From Ectocarpus siliculosus (taxonomy: Eukaryota; Sar; Phaeophyceae; Ectocarpales; Ectocarpaceae): a DNA stretch of 43,995 nucleotides. The stretch lies in the NCBI GenBank assembly GCA_000310025.1, contig FN649740.1:1084386-1128380 (forward strand). Reading direction: 5' to 3'. Shown one piece after another: positions 31,808 through 42,750 of the stretch (the stretch's first letter is position 1; each line of letters begins with the position of its first letter). Position numbers and translations under genes: made by a program. The notes beneath the pieces are model-generated. The model was not told the origin of the DNA, did no database searches, and worked only from the letters and a program-made list of their open reading frames with translations.

Positions 31808-34576
31808 AACCACCCCCCGCGTACCACGCCTTGCTGGCGAGCCAGGTTCCAGCAAGGAAGCACAACGGGATACGGGGTGGGGGCTGCAGGGTGGAGGCGG
31901 GGCGCAAGGAAGGGAGCTGTGTACGGCGACTCTCTGGAGGGTAACTGACTACCATGGTATGGTTCTGCATTCCGTGGACATCCTCGGCGCGTTCCGTGTA
32001 AGGTTTTGATGACGCTCGAGGCCGTGTGTGGCGACTCTCTGGAGGGTTGGCTTACTACCATGGTATGGTCTTGCATTCCGTGGACATCCTCGGCGCGTTC
32101 CGTGAGAGGCTTTGACGGTCAGCGGGATGAGTATGGGTGTTTTGACTGCGTGTGTGGTGTGTCGTTTGGAAGAAGCGGTAAGGGCGCATAGCCCTCTCTG
32201 TATCTCTCTCTGTTCACCTCCCCCCCCCCCCCTTTGTTTTGAGTTTGTTCACGCGGGGAGGGAGCGGTGCCCCCTGGCTGTCTGTCCATGTGGGTAAAAA
32301 CGCAAGCTAAAATGTGTTGGATTCTGTCAAAATGTGTTGTAAGTGTGCGGAACGTCGTCATCCTCATCCATTCTTGGCGTCAGATTTAATCTTTCGGAAA
32401 GCGTACTTCCCCGGAAGCCTGCCTGGGTATTTGGGGAATGGCTTCTGTGTATTTTATGCGCCGACTCGAGGATTCCGCACGCGCGTTTTTATCGTGTTTT
32501 GTCACTACCGCTATGATACCAGTCCGACTTCTGGGCGATGGAGATCGGTTTGCTTCGCAATGGATATGCTGTCTCGGCGAGAGGCCATTCCCTTGCTTGT
32601 CGTGTGCATTCGTCGGTGTTGTACCGTCCCTCGTGAACGCGCTCCCCACGGTTGCGGGGGTCTCACCCTCCCTGACCATCCACTCCATGCTGTACGGAGG
32701 GAGGGCTTAAACGCACAGCCCTCCGGATTCGAAAAATATGTAGTCTTACGTGTTGCCAAAAAGTGCGCTTAGAGGAGGGGGGGGGAGGGGGAGATTTCAC
32801 ATGGTACGGCTTCTCCTCCAACGTTGTGGTGACTAACCAGAGCGTGGGCGCTTCTGTCGGCAAGTGTGCGGCTTGTGGGACGTTTTGTTACCATGCCAGG
32901 CTGTGAAACTAGCTCGTCTTGTTTTGTTGTTTCGGTTTGTTTCCCGTGGGAGTCTCTTCTGGATGTTTGCTCTAGTTATACAGAGCTTTGTCCGTTGTTA
33001 ATATTTGTAGCGTTGTCCGTCACATCCGTCGGCATGTTTTGTCTGGCGCGTGACGTGGAGAGATTTTTTTCGTTTGTCGTTCATTGGAGTCCTCATTTGT
33101 AGCGCCCGGTCGTGCTGCTGCTGTAGGTCGGGCGGGCTGTAGCTGGGGCGGAACCTGCCTCTAGAGCGGGCGTGGATGTTGGCTCCTTGTTCAAGACAGT
33201 GGTGATGTAGCTCGTGGCGTGACAACGGTGTGACGATTGGCTGGTCTGGCCACGCGTGCAAGGCCAGCGGTTGTAGTTGTAACGTCCAATCTACAGCGTT
33301 GATATGACAATACATAATGCATCAGGAACACGTCCTTCTTGAAGATCTCACTCCGATTCGGAGCAGATACATCGACCATGGCGTGCTTCCGCCAGACATC
33401 GTTGGCTCGTCTCGTTGCGTACACCAATGTGCATGGAACTCCGTTACGTACCTCTCGAAAAAATAGCCGTGATTATTCTCGGACCTTTTCTTGGTTGCTC
33501 GCTGTTCCGCGGCCCGCCCCCGGTGCCCACATGTTCTGCCCCGGGTAAGCCTTGGATGAGGCACAGCATTGACAGCGTGGAGCAGAGCACCTTTTAAAAA
33601 AGCGTAAATGGTCCGCACGCTGACTCCCCAGGCTTTTTCGCTTCTCCTTTCACCTTGGCACAAAACACCAGAAGTGGGTGGGCACCTTCGACACTGCTGT
33701 GATGTCTCATCTACTCTAGGTGATGCCGAGAAAAGAAGCTCATTATTGTGAATGCCACCTCAGACTGTAATAGATTGTGACGTCAGATGACCTGTTGGAG
33801 ATCTACCTTCGGGGTGTTGCCGCAGATAGAGTCAGTGTCGGATGGATGCTGAACCTTGCTTCAACACAAGGTTGCTCCCCCCCTTGACTCACAACACAAC
33901 TATCCGTACTCGTCAGCCTCTCCACCAGAGGTTGAACCGGTGTGTATCCACACCACACATCCCAAAGGGAACTTGCTCACACGCGAACCTGGAGACAACC
34001 GTCTCATATTATCTCTTTTTTCAAAATACAAATCTGTTGCCCGGCGGAGCAGCTATTAGTTGTAGTTGAAAAGACAGACAAAAAGGATGGTTCTATTTTA
34101 ATCCCTCTTCCTCTGTCGATGGCGCCTTTCGTTTCCTCTTTCCGCTCAATGGTGTCTTCTTGTCGCCCCCTGCTGGGGGGCTCGAGAACACGTGCACAAA
34201 TGCGTTGCCGGACACCTTGATCGTGGCAGCACGCGTACCGGTGCAAGGAGAAGCGCGCATCGGCGTAGGGGGGGGCGGGGGGGGGCAGCACAATATCCGT
34301 CGTCATGAGAGGGTACTCTCTCAGCGTGGTGGGCAGCTAGATACGATCATGCTTGTCGCTTGTTTCTGTTTGGTTTCTCCCTGACCTTTCCAACTGTTTC
34401 CCCACTTTAGCACTATAATAGGTCTCAGCAAGACACGCGCCTACCAACACTGTCCTTCTAAATGGAAGGAAACATCGAATGTGTGTCATACTCTCGTTTC
34501 ATGTTGTTTCTTCCGCCGAGTTGGGCTACGAAAAAACAGCAGCATAGGTGTGAGTAAGCACACGGCCCTTTCGGGA
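31808..34576. other. convergent spacer, 3' regions of the PX and MGMT genes
   Basis: No exon could be supported. 31808-33300 keeps the G/T-rich plus-strand composition of the PX introns, so much of it is probably PX 3' UTR. A 105-bp tandem duplication lies at 31925-32115. The open frames at 32314-32772 show no recognisable domain or splice context. Confidence 0.45.
31925..32115. repeat. 105-bp tandem duplication
   Basis: Two copies of about 86 bp (31925-32010 and 32030-32115) share GGCGACTCTCTGGAGGGT, CTACCATGGTATGGT and GCATTCCGTGGACATCCTCG. Located just after the PX stop codon, probably in the 3' UTR. Confidence 0.9.
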
Positions 34577-36458
34577 CTATTCCTCTGGACGCAGTGTTGA
34601 AATTCGGACACTAAACTTCGCGGATATGTTTATCACCTTGTCATTGGTGAAACGCACACCCTCATCTTCCAGCATTTTCCTCTTGCGGCGCGTGTCGGCA
34701 CAGTCTCCAAAGCTCCCACTGGACACAGACGGTATTGGAACATTGAATTCCCCCCGGGCATCGTTCGTGAAATGAGACGGCAAACTCGCGTGAGCTGGAA
34801 TACGGTCGCAATTTTGGTAGCAGTGCCGATTAACACAGTGACAAGAATATCAGTGGGCATGGGGAAAATTCTCGACACAACTACCTCCTAATGCATGCCT
34901 CAGCTTCGGATATTAATCGGGCTATCCAATTGGACGATCGACCCGATTCACAGTCCCGAACGAAACGGCGTCATAGGACCAATTCTCCTTCTCGCGGGCT
35001 TGATATCCCCGATTATATCGTTGTTTTTGCCAACGACAACGACGATGATAACGACGACAACAACGATAACGACAACGGCGACGAAGCGCGGGGCGCTTTT
35101 TCACACCTGAAACCTCCGATGGTGAGGTCACTCATGACAACGCGATGGCAGGGAACCACGGGGGCGAACGGATTGCCCTGCGCAGGGTAGGCGTCCGCGA
35201 ATTGCAGGCAAACGTCGCAGCAGTGGCGTGAACAAAGCACGCGCCGCCAAGAGGCTAGCTAGTCAAAGAAGCGAACAAAGGGTTAGGTTGGTTCCGAACG
35301 GATCACCAACACTCAAAGAGAGGCGCGGGCCACAACGAAACAAAATGGAAGGAGCATAGACCACACATCAATCTACAGACACCGCTGCTCGTTTTTATGC
35401 GATTCGACGAGGGAGAAGGTCAAGCGGATGACAGCTAGCCAATTGCCAAATGTATGCAGAGATGAGCGAAACGCAAAATGACGATGGAACAAAGCGACAA
35501 AAACAAGAAGACACAGGCGAGATTTCATGCGCTGAGCGATATTGAGCTAACCCTGTTTCTCCGCCGATACATTTTGCACAAAGAGGCCAACAGCAGTAGT
35601 GGACCGTCGTGCTCTGTCCTCGTCAAGGCATTCACATGGTAAAAGCGAGGTCTACGCGCGAGGTTTTACTCCGCCCCCCCCGCCCTCTCCAACAAAACGT
35701 GGTCGATTTCCTGCTAATCCTTGCATGGCGGTATGAAGGCCGGGACGGAAAGTTACTTCCTTGGTGGGTTTCAATACGTTTGGGTTTAGGCGAGCAGTGC
35801 GTTGACCTCCCGCAAGTTGAACTCCCTAGAGGCTACGTACGGCGAAACAATGACTGCTGTGTCCCGTAGAGCTAGACATGAACGAACACGCAACCAACGG
35901 CGTTTCGTTTGGCCTCGCGTGAAGGCTATGGAAAAACAGGGGGGGGTGAAAGGGCTCACCCTGAGAGCCCCACCTACAGCACGGGCACTGGAGTTGAGAA
36001 CTTTCGCCACTCCTCCGTATGTTGAGATCTTGCCTGCGGGGATACCACTGGGATTGATCGAATCATCAAGCACAAGAGAAGGCGTGTCAGTATAGGGGTC
36101 TTCAGCAGTAAACAAGCCCTACTCTGTGGACAACAGCAGTTTTCTCCAAACGCGTCACTATGTAGATGGTTCTACAGGCTTGCTTCCTTCCTTCTGTGGC
36201 ATCAGGACGGACGGCGTATACACAACGGTCAACAGCAGTTGTCCCGCACGCGGTCGGGCTGAAAGCTTGACTTGTGCCCGTAGACATGATACCATACGTC
36301 GTGCTCTGCTCTATCTCAAGCATGCTGGAGCTCTCTGGCTCGCACAGGTGATGAAATAGCTGCCCTCTCTCGAGGAAAGAATTGCTGCACCTGATTGTTT
36401 CGTATACCCGCGATTGGAAAGGTGTAATCTTGCTCTTGTCCTTCTTGGCGCACGGCAT
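34577..36458 (-). CDS. MGMT: O6-alkylguanine-DNA alkyltransferase, catalytic domain only
   Basis: Four exons in perfect phase: 36458-36391, 36047-35960, 35177-35107 and 34718-34577 (stop TAG); 122 residues. The protein transfers the alkyl group from O6-alkylguanine in DNA to its own cysteine (direct repair, presumably nuclear). The domain is complete: ITPFQSRVYE start, GKISTYG with the flipping Tyr33, SSARAVGGALR with the arginine finger R45, the active site PCHRVV with Cys62, then GGFSGSF and NTRR-like DTRRKRKML. It lacks the N-terminal domain of human MGMT (207 aa) and starts only about ten residues before the catalytic fold, so in size it resembles alkyltransferase-like (ATL) proteins; but ATLs lack the Cys, which is present here, so repair activity is expected. 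Its start faces the PPIL6 gene across 865 bp. A missed upstream exon could extend the N-terminus. Confidence 0.9.
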
Positions 36459-37323
36459 GGTGCTAAATAAAGCAATGCACGAGTGCAGTCGTCGCTCCTC
36501 GGAAACAGCGGCAACTGCAGCAGAGCAGGGGGGTCGCGGAGAGAAGCGCTTCATTCTGCGCGTCGTTGCTGTTGCTGCTGTTGTCTTCACCATAACGAAA
36601 TATTCCAATCTCTACCAAGTGCCCTGCAACATCGGCCTTTCCAACTGGATCAGACGACGTCCGTCCGCATTCCCAGGGCCATGCAGGCAATGCACGTAGA
36701 CTATGTAACATTCCCTGTTTTCTGCTCAATTTGCTCAGGTTTGGCCATAGAAGAGCACTGCGCAGTAGACGTTGGCCAAACCTTAGCGCAGAACGACGCC
36801 GCGAGACCGAGAGGGAAAGAAGACAGAGAGCAGCTCCTCTGGTCATGGGTGTCTGCATGACAAACTTGCAAATTTGCAACAACAGCGCGCGCGCGGATTT
36901 GAAGTTGGTTTCTCTAGAGCCACCGCCGTAGTGGCGACCCAGCTGTTTTTCGCTCACCAGCAGCGTAGCCTTGACGATATCACGTTCTGGGAACGGGGAA
37001 AGAGCACACTTCTCTGTGGTCTGGGATGTGGTGTGCTCTTTGTTCCTTGGGTATGCTTTGCCGCCCTGCCTCTTGTCTCTCATCTCTGTGTGCTGCTCTA
37101 ATGTGACTCTTTCGGCGGCAACCCGGCAGGACTGTGGAGCAAACTCGCCGCATCGTCAAACTCGCCGCATGAAACGTCCAGCACCGTTTACTTATATGCA
37201 CGGATCGCTCAGCGGAGCAGTATTATCTCGCGTGTCTCTTGTCCTGTGTCTCGACATAATCTCGAGTATTGCTCCGTCGCCACCACCTCGCACCTATTGC
37301 AGCTGGCTCTACGCATTCTACGC
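36459..37323. promoter_or_regulatory. divergent spacer between the MGMT and PPIL6 genes
   Basis: 865 bp between two outward-facing start codons, expected to act as a shared promoter region. A possible acceptor CTATTGCAG shortly before the ATG at 37324 leaves room for a 5' UTR intron. The minus-strand open frame across 36463-37083 has no domain or splice support. Confidence 0.45.
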
Positions 37324-39830
37324 ATGTCGTCGCCGAGCAATGGAATCGTGGTGGTTGGGTGCGTCTCGGATGCTTCTTTTCACCGCTGCTGTCGATTAGT
37401 CAGAGTCCTGAATGACTCCGGGATTTCTGCGAGGGTCACGTCGATGCCCCTTTACGAGACTCAGTGGGAAGAGTATTTGAAAGAAAAGAAGACACAGGTC
37501 GGAGGAAGAATATTTGAGGTACGTCGACGTTGGCTTATGTTCGGTTGAAACCAAATCTCCGTTGCCTTTTGCGGTCGACAGGCTAGCCTAGAACATACAA
37601 GTATATACGTACGGTATGAACCCGTGGTGCGCAGAGTGGTGCGTGCGCTTGATCTCCGCACCCTGTCTCAATTATATTACTTTGTGTTGGGTTGCACTCA
37701 TACAGCAGTATCCACGTGTACGCTCTGTTTTTGTTTCCACGAACAGCACACAGAGAAGCACCTTGTGCTTCAAGATGGCGGCCGGACGTACATGGGTGGG
37801 ATAGAAGAGCTTATTAGGTTTGCCGAGGCCACGGTTGCCCCTCCATTCGATAGGAGCGAAGGCGACAATACGGATTGGGTTGCAATAGCGCAACAGCAAT
37901 GCGAGGTGAGTTACTGTGCGTAGCAAGATCGTTTCCCTCTTGTCGCTATGTTTCTAGTTTCTACAAGATACTCTAAGAGGGTACAAGTTGACTGGCTCTT
38001 CAACGTAGAGTCCATGCCTGGAAACTCACACCGTAGGCACCATGTAGTATGTAGTATAGCCCTTGGTGGAGAAAGAGCGGAGGGATTGAGGGCACCTACA
38101 GCTGTACGAAAGGGCGACCGCCATGATGATTGTGTTAGGTTAAAAGGGAGCTACAGAAAAGCTAGTAGTCCTGATGAAGTGCATGCTTTACGTTTGACCG
38201 CTATGATTCCCTGCGAAAACATTCATGAGCTTGAGAGCTGGCACAATCGCGTAAAACACGGCCAAATGTTATTATTGTCGTGCTCTGATGCGTCACCTGA
38301 CCCCGTGCTCACCTTGTGAGTCTCTCTTGCCGATGTCCACGCTCGATTCGCAGAAACACCTCACTAGCAGCCAGTGCCCATTGGTATTCATGGATATCTC
38401 CCTAGATCCATCCGCTCGACCACAGAGAGTTGTGTTCCAGTTGTACAGCCAAGACTGCCCCACCACGTGCGAGAACTTCCGGGCCCTCTGCACGGGCGAG
38501 AAAGGAATGTCGTCAAACGGGAAAAAGTAAGCGCAGCAATGGGATTGACTGATGGTGGGATCAAAGTTGCTGCACGTCTGCCTTTGACCGAACAGGTAAC
38601 GCTCTTCGCACGTACATTGTGAGGTTCAGGACCTCCTGGTGTCGCTCCGAAACAAGGAGACTATAGCTGGAGCATGGCCACGCACCACTTCTCTCCCGGG
38701 ACCGTGCATCCCGCACCCCGAAATAAATGTATCATCTTAAAGAAAAGGGGAAAAAACTGAACGTGGAAGATATATGATTGACACTTGACTTGTCCCATCT
38801 TGGCCATACATACGCGCAAACATAAAGGCTTAACTACAAGGGGAGCCCCTTCCACCGCGTGGTACGAGACGGATGGGTGCAGGGAGGGGACATAGTGTCA
38901 GGGACCGGGGACGGCGGCTGGTCGATCTACGGAGAAGTCTTCGGCGACGAATCCTTCGCGATCAAGCTGAACGAGACCGGAGTCCTGGCCATGGCAAACG
39001 ACGGTCCGCACACGAACGGTTCCCAGTTCCTAGTCACCCTCGCGCCCCAGCCGTGGTTGAACCACAAAGTGGTCGGGTTTGGCAGGTGAGAGGATGTCGA
39101 CTGCCCTTTGCGTCCAGATGCATGATCGATTTAAGGCGTCGAAGGTCCTGGGAAAGACGACATAGGGCCTGAGAGGTGTCGACCACGCTCCGACTGTCCG
39201 TCGTGGGTCAACACAAGCTTAGCAGGCGATAACGTTTATTTGTTGTGTGGATCTCCACAAATCGGTCCCTCTCTTCAGCTCTAGTAAGACCCTCTCTCCG
39301 CTCACGTAATGATCCCCCTAGTCTTCGGGCCGTGACCGAATCAGAACCAGGTGATCGGTGACCATAGCACGTGTGGAAGGTAGTCCGCATCGTCAGAGTT
39401 TGTGCGAACGGGCAATTGGACACTTACTTGTGATTGGAACTGGTCATCCATGTTAATACCCTTCATGTGTTGCAGCCAAACAAAGATAGCTGGATGACCA
39501 TCGAACGAATTTTTCGTATATAATACTTCAATCATTGATTGCTACGCAATGAGCTCTGCACTCTCCACAAGAAACCTAGTACCATACTCTCGCACCCCGT
39601 CGCATGAGGACTCTCTCACACACTCCTGATATACATCGGCACATCGGCAACCCTCCTTGTCTATCTACTTCGCTTGGGTAAATGACACTGGCAGGGTCAT
39701 CAAGGGCCTGAAAGTGCTGCGAGAGATGAGTGAGGGGGAAACCCTTAACCAACGCCCGGTGATGGAGTGCAAGGTCCACAAGTGCGGGCAGATCACTCCC
39801 GAAGACTTCGCCAAACTTACCTGCAAGTAG
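37324..39830 (+). CDS. PPIL6: PPIL6-type cyclophilin with thioredoxin-like N-terminal domain
   Basis: Five exons in perfect phase: 37324-37518, 37747-37905, 38354-38526, 38828-39085 and 39695-39830 (stop TAG); 306 residues, close to human PPIL6 (about 311). Residues 1-118 form a thioredoxin/glutaredoxin-like domain: a GIVVVG strand, MPLYETQWEEYLKEKK resembling the PPIL6 segment before its own LQEKK, and GGRTYMGGIEEL; no CXXC pair, so no redox function is expected. Residues about 119-290 are a cyclophilin: FRALCTGEKG, FHRVVRDGWVQGGD, VLAMANDGPHTNGSQF, then PWLNHKVVGFG. The CypA catalytic Arg55 and Gln63 are kept (R186, Q194), while CypA Phe60 is Gly and His126 is Val; RDGWVQGGD is the PPIL6 signature rather than CypA. 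PPIL6 is associated with motile cilia, fitting an alga with flagellated spores or gametes; catalysis may be weak. The assignment rests on recalled family motifs. Confidence 0.92.
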
Positions 39831-42458
39831 CCTCGCCCGCCGCCTGTAATCGGACAAGCACGTTTTTCGGGCAGGAACCTCCTCTGGTGCACGCCCACGT
39901 GACATTAGTACCTTTCCCTAGCCCAACGGCAGCGGCATCCAGGTAGAACGGTTCATTGTTTTTTCCGTGTCAAGTGCTGTGCCCGTTCTCCGTATGAGTT
40001 TGAGTGTACGGGCTCTTTGTCGGAAATCGTGCTACGCTAGCTGGCGCTTGTTGACTGAGAATAGCGACACTTCAATGGAAAATAACTTTTCCGAAGCAGT
40101 TTCCATGTGTGTACAGTAGTTTCGGGCGCACGACCTGCGCGTCTCATCGTCCGATTCGCGCTGAAACAGTACACGCTTTGTTTTTGAAGAAGAGCATTTT
40201 CAAGAACCCACCCAGTGGTCTCGATGGATTAGTTTGTCGTCCGATGCCAATCGTGGAGCATGTTTCCCTTTATGTTGGCGGTTTCTTGGTTTGAAGTAGA
40301 CGTTGCCTTCCATGACTCCGCTAAAGAGCGAACAGACCAGTGTGCATAAGTGTACCAATAAACCTCCTGTTTGTGTATGGGTCTCAACTACTCATGTCAT
40401 GCGATCTCCCAGACGACGGCTTGGAGTTCAAGTGTCGGGGCGCATATTATTGTTCTTGTGGGTGTGATAGTTCCGTAAACAAGCCAGTAATATTATCTGT
40501 TATCGTGTTTTTTCGTGAAACGGCGAGTATTGATTCCGATCTTCCCCCCTTGCAATCAAACCTAACCGGTGAGAGCGTGCTAGACTGCGTCGACCATGAA
40601 GCAACGTTTTTCTCCTTGGTGAACCAACAGGGGGTGTACTCATACTCATAGTCTTGCATGCCGTAGTCGTTAGACTATTGATCTCGCATCCCTACAAAGC
40701 CGGGACGGAGCACGCCGGGTTCTCACCGGACCAGGCTCCCACATCACCAAGCGCGAAGCGCCGTGAGTTATTCGAAGAGTCGCATGAAGGGTGCGCTGCA
40801 CCTGCTAAGGGTACTCGGCATCTTGTGCTTTCTTCCTTGCGCGCGACAGCTGCGTATGACTTACTTTATTTTCTGGTGCTTGCACTTCCAGAGACAGATA
40901 TAACCACTGTGTAACTGCCTCGAGGGTGCTTGACCAATTTAACACAACGTAGTGCCACCATCCCCTTTGCGCGGAGTGAGGGTTCTCGACCCCGTACAAC
41001 ATAATCTACTCGACCACCATTCACTATGGTTACCGCGAAAAAAACAAACAGAGGCCATAAAAAAGCGGTAACAACCTGGTTGCCGAGCTCACGAAATGAT
41101 GGGCTTGTTTTACAACGTCGTTGCCAAGCGACGAAAACCCAACCCCGATGGCACAAACACCGAGGGGGGAGGGGGAGATTATTATGTGCTTTCAAGCACC
41201 CAGCAAGAAGTACCCATACCGTAACAGACCACTACTATTGCTGTAGTTGTGTACACGGATATCTAGCATCCGCATCATCTCGGAAGTCGTGGGTTCTGCG
41301 TCTGCTCCTCGGCCATTTCCAGCCTCTGTGCCCAACACACCGAGTATATGTAGTTTATTTTCGTACTCCCTCCACACGCACCACCACTGAGAGTTTAGAA
41401 ATTTTCGGCTCAAGAGAGATTAGAAAGTTCACAAGTTGACCGCAATGACGTATATTCGACTCGGGGTCACTGTCTTTTACTTTTCCACCCTCCAGGCAAA
41501 CAGCATTCCCGGGTCGTTTGGGGGTTGGTCACGAGGCAAAGCTGACGACAAGCGTTTGTTCAGGAGCGATTTAGAGAATGGGGGGGGGGGCGTGCGAAGT
41601 TTCGTCAGCACAATCATTCACCAATTCAATCCATTTGTGTCACCTATGACGTGCACACGGCTTGATGATGGGGAGCCTGGGGCTCATTCAAACAAGTGTG
41701 TAGGGCGGGCGGGCGGGTCTCACCACGAGGGAGAGCGTACGTATGTAAGGTCTCAAGGCCGCACGACGCAACACCGCATCCATCCATCCATCCATCCATC
41801 CATCCATCCATCCATCCACCCGTGGGCGAAAACAGTGAGCTCTCTGAGACAGAAAACACGGTATAGACAACAACAAGATATGTCCATGCTTTCTGGAGAT
41901 GACACACAGACAGGCAGGCCGGCCATCTAGTCAACCACATTCGAGGAAAAGCAAGTAGCAGGCATCTCCGGGAGATAGACAGACGCATCGAAGAAGGCGA
42001 GCAGCAGAATGAAGGAGAGGCTTGGTCTGTTGTGGTTGGGATGATGACAATCGCTCAGGTTTTATCGGGCCTCGAGTAGATGGTGATGGCACGTGGCATC
42101 GCTCGGTATCATCTGATCTCCTGGGAAAATGTTGCTGCTGTCTCTAATCCGGCGTGTTTTATCATCATCATGTGTTCATTGAAACACACCACCAATCACC
42201 AGTCGGAGCAAAAGAGCCCCACAAAACTCAGCCAAAATTGGAGGAGAACTGAGATACAGCGACCGTCGCTATACCGAACCGTACAGTAGGGTAGCTCAGT
42301 AAAATGAAGCCTCAATCATTGAGACACTTTTTGTACAGGTTTTGAGCGTTGCTTAACGTACAGTAGGTGTTTCCCTCAGGAGCGGGTCGGCTGATGTGCA
42401 ACTTAAATGCAAACTGGGCATGATGTGCTCCGTCAAAACTCAAGTCTCTCGTGCAAGA
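39831..42458. other. convergent spacer after the PPIL6 gene
   Basis: No supportable exon. An AATAAA at about 40359 could be the poly(A) signal of the plus-strand gene. A stretch at 40632-40690 resembles the left edge of the window, and an ATCC microsatellite lies at 41777-41819. Open frames here have no domains. Confidence 0.45.
41777..41819 (+). repeat. (ATCC)n microsatellite, about 10 units
   Basis: Uninterrupted ATCC tetranucleotide repeat, in no recognisable gene. Confidence 0.95.
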
Positions 42459-42750
42459 TTAAAGATTGTATGAAGTACTGGTATGAAGTTTTTTTTTCAA
42501 ACGTGTGTCCCCTATCCCCGCTGCGGCGGGTTTGTAGCGTGTCAAGGCATGTTGTTCGTGAGCGCCTCCCTCAGCAGCTGGCTGGCCTGCTGTCGTAGCT
42601 GACTCGCTGACGCTTGCCTTGGCTGGTTTAGAACCGTCACCCAGGCGGGCCCCTGTTTCTAGGAGAGAGTCCACAAGCCGGTCCTGGGAACAGCGCCCCG
42701 CGAGACTCCGAGGTCTAACACAACGCCGGCCGTTTTGGAGACTTGGCCGG
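42459..42750 (-). CDS. possible last exon of a gene running off the right edge
   Basis: On the minus strand a very pyrimidine-rich stretch (CTCTCTCTCC...TTTTTCCACACCAG, CAG at 42753-42751) is followed by 97 open codons ending in TAA at 42461-42459. The peptide is Arg-rich at first, then has LVDSLLETGARLGDGSKPAK, an Ala/Glu/Gly-rich low-complexity part and a basic end (TRLKKK). No domain is recognised. Support comes from the splice signal, the open frame and the strand, which continues the alternating gene order. An internal TAG acceptor at 42659-42662 could be used instead. Upstream exons were not identified. Confidence 0.3.

Noticed and set aside
32314-32772. Cys/Arg-rich 152-residue open frame
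   Set aside because: No recognisable domain, no splice context, and composition like the surrounding 3' region.
36463-37083. 206-residue minus-strand open frame upstream of the MGMT gene
   Set aside because: No domain or splice support, and it fills the divergent promoter spacer.
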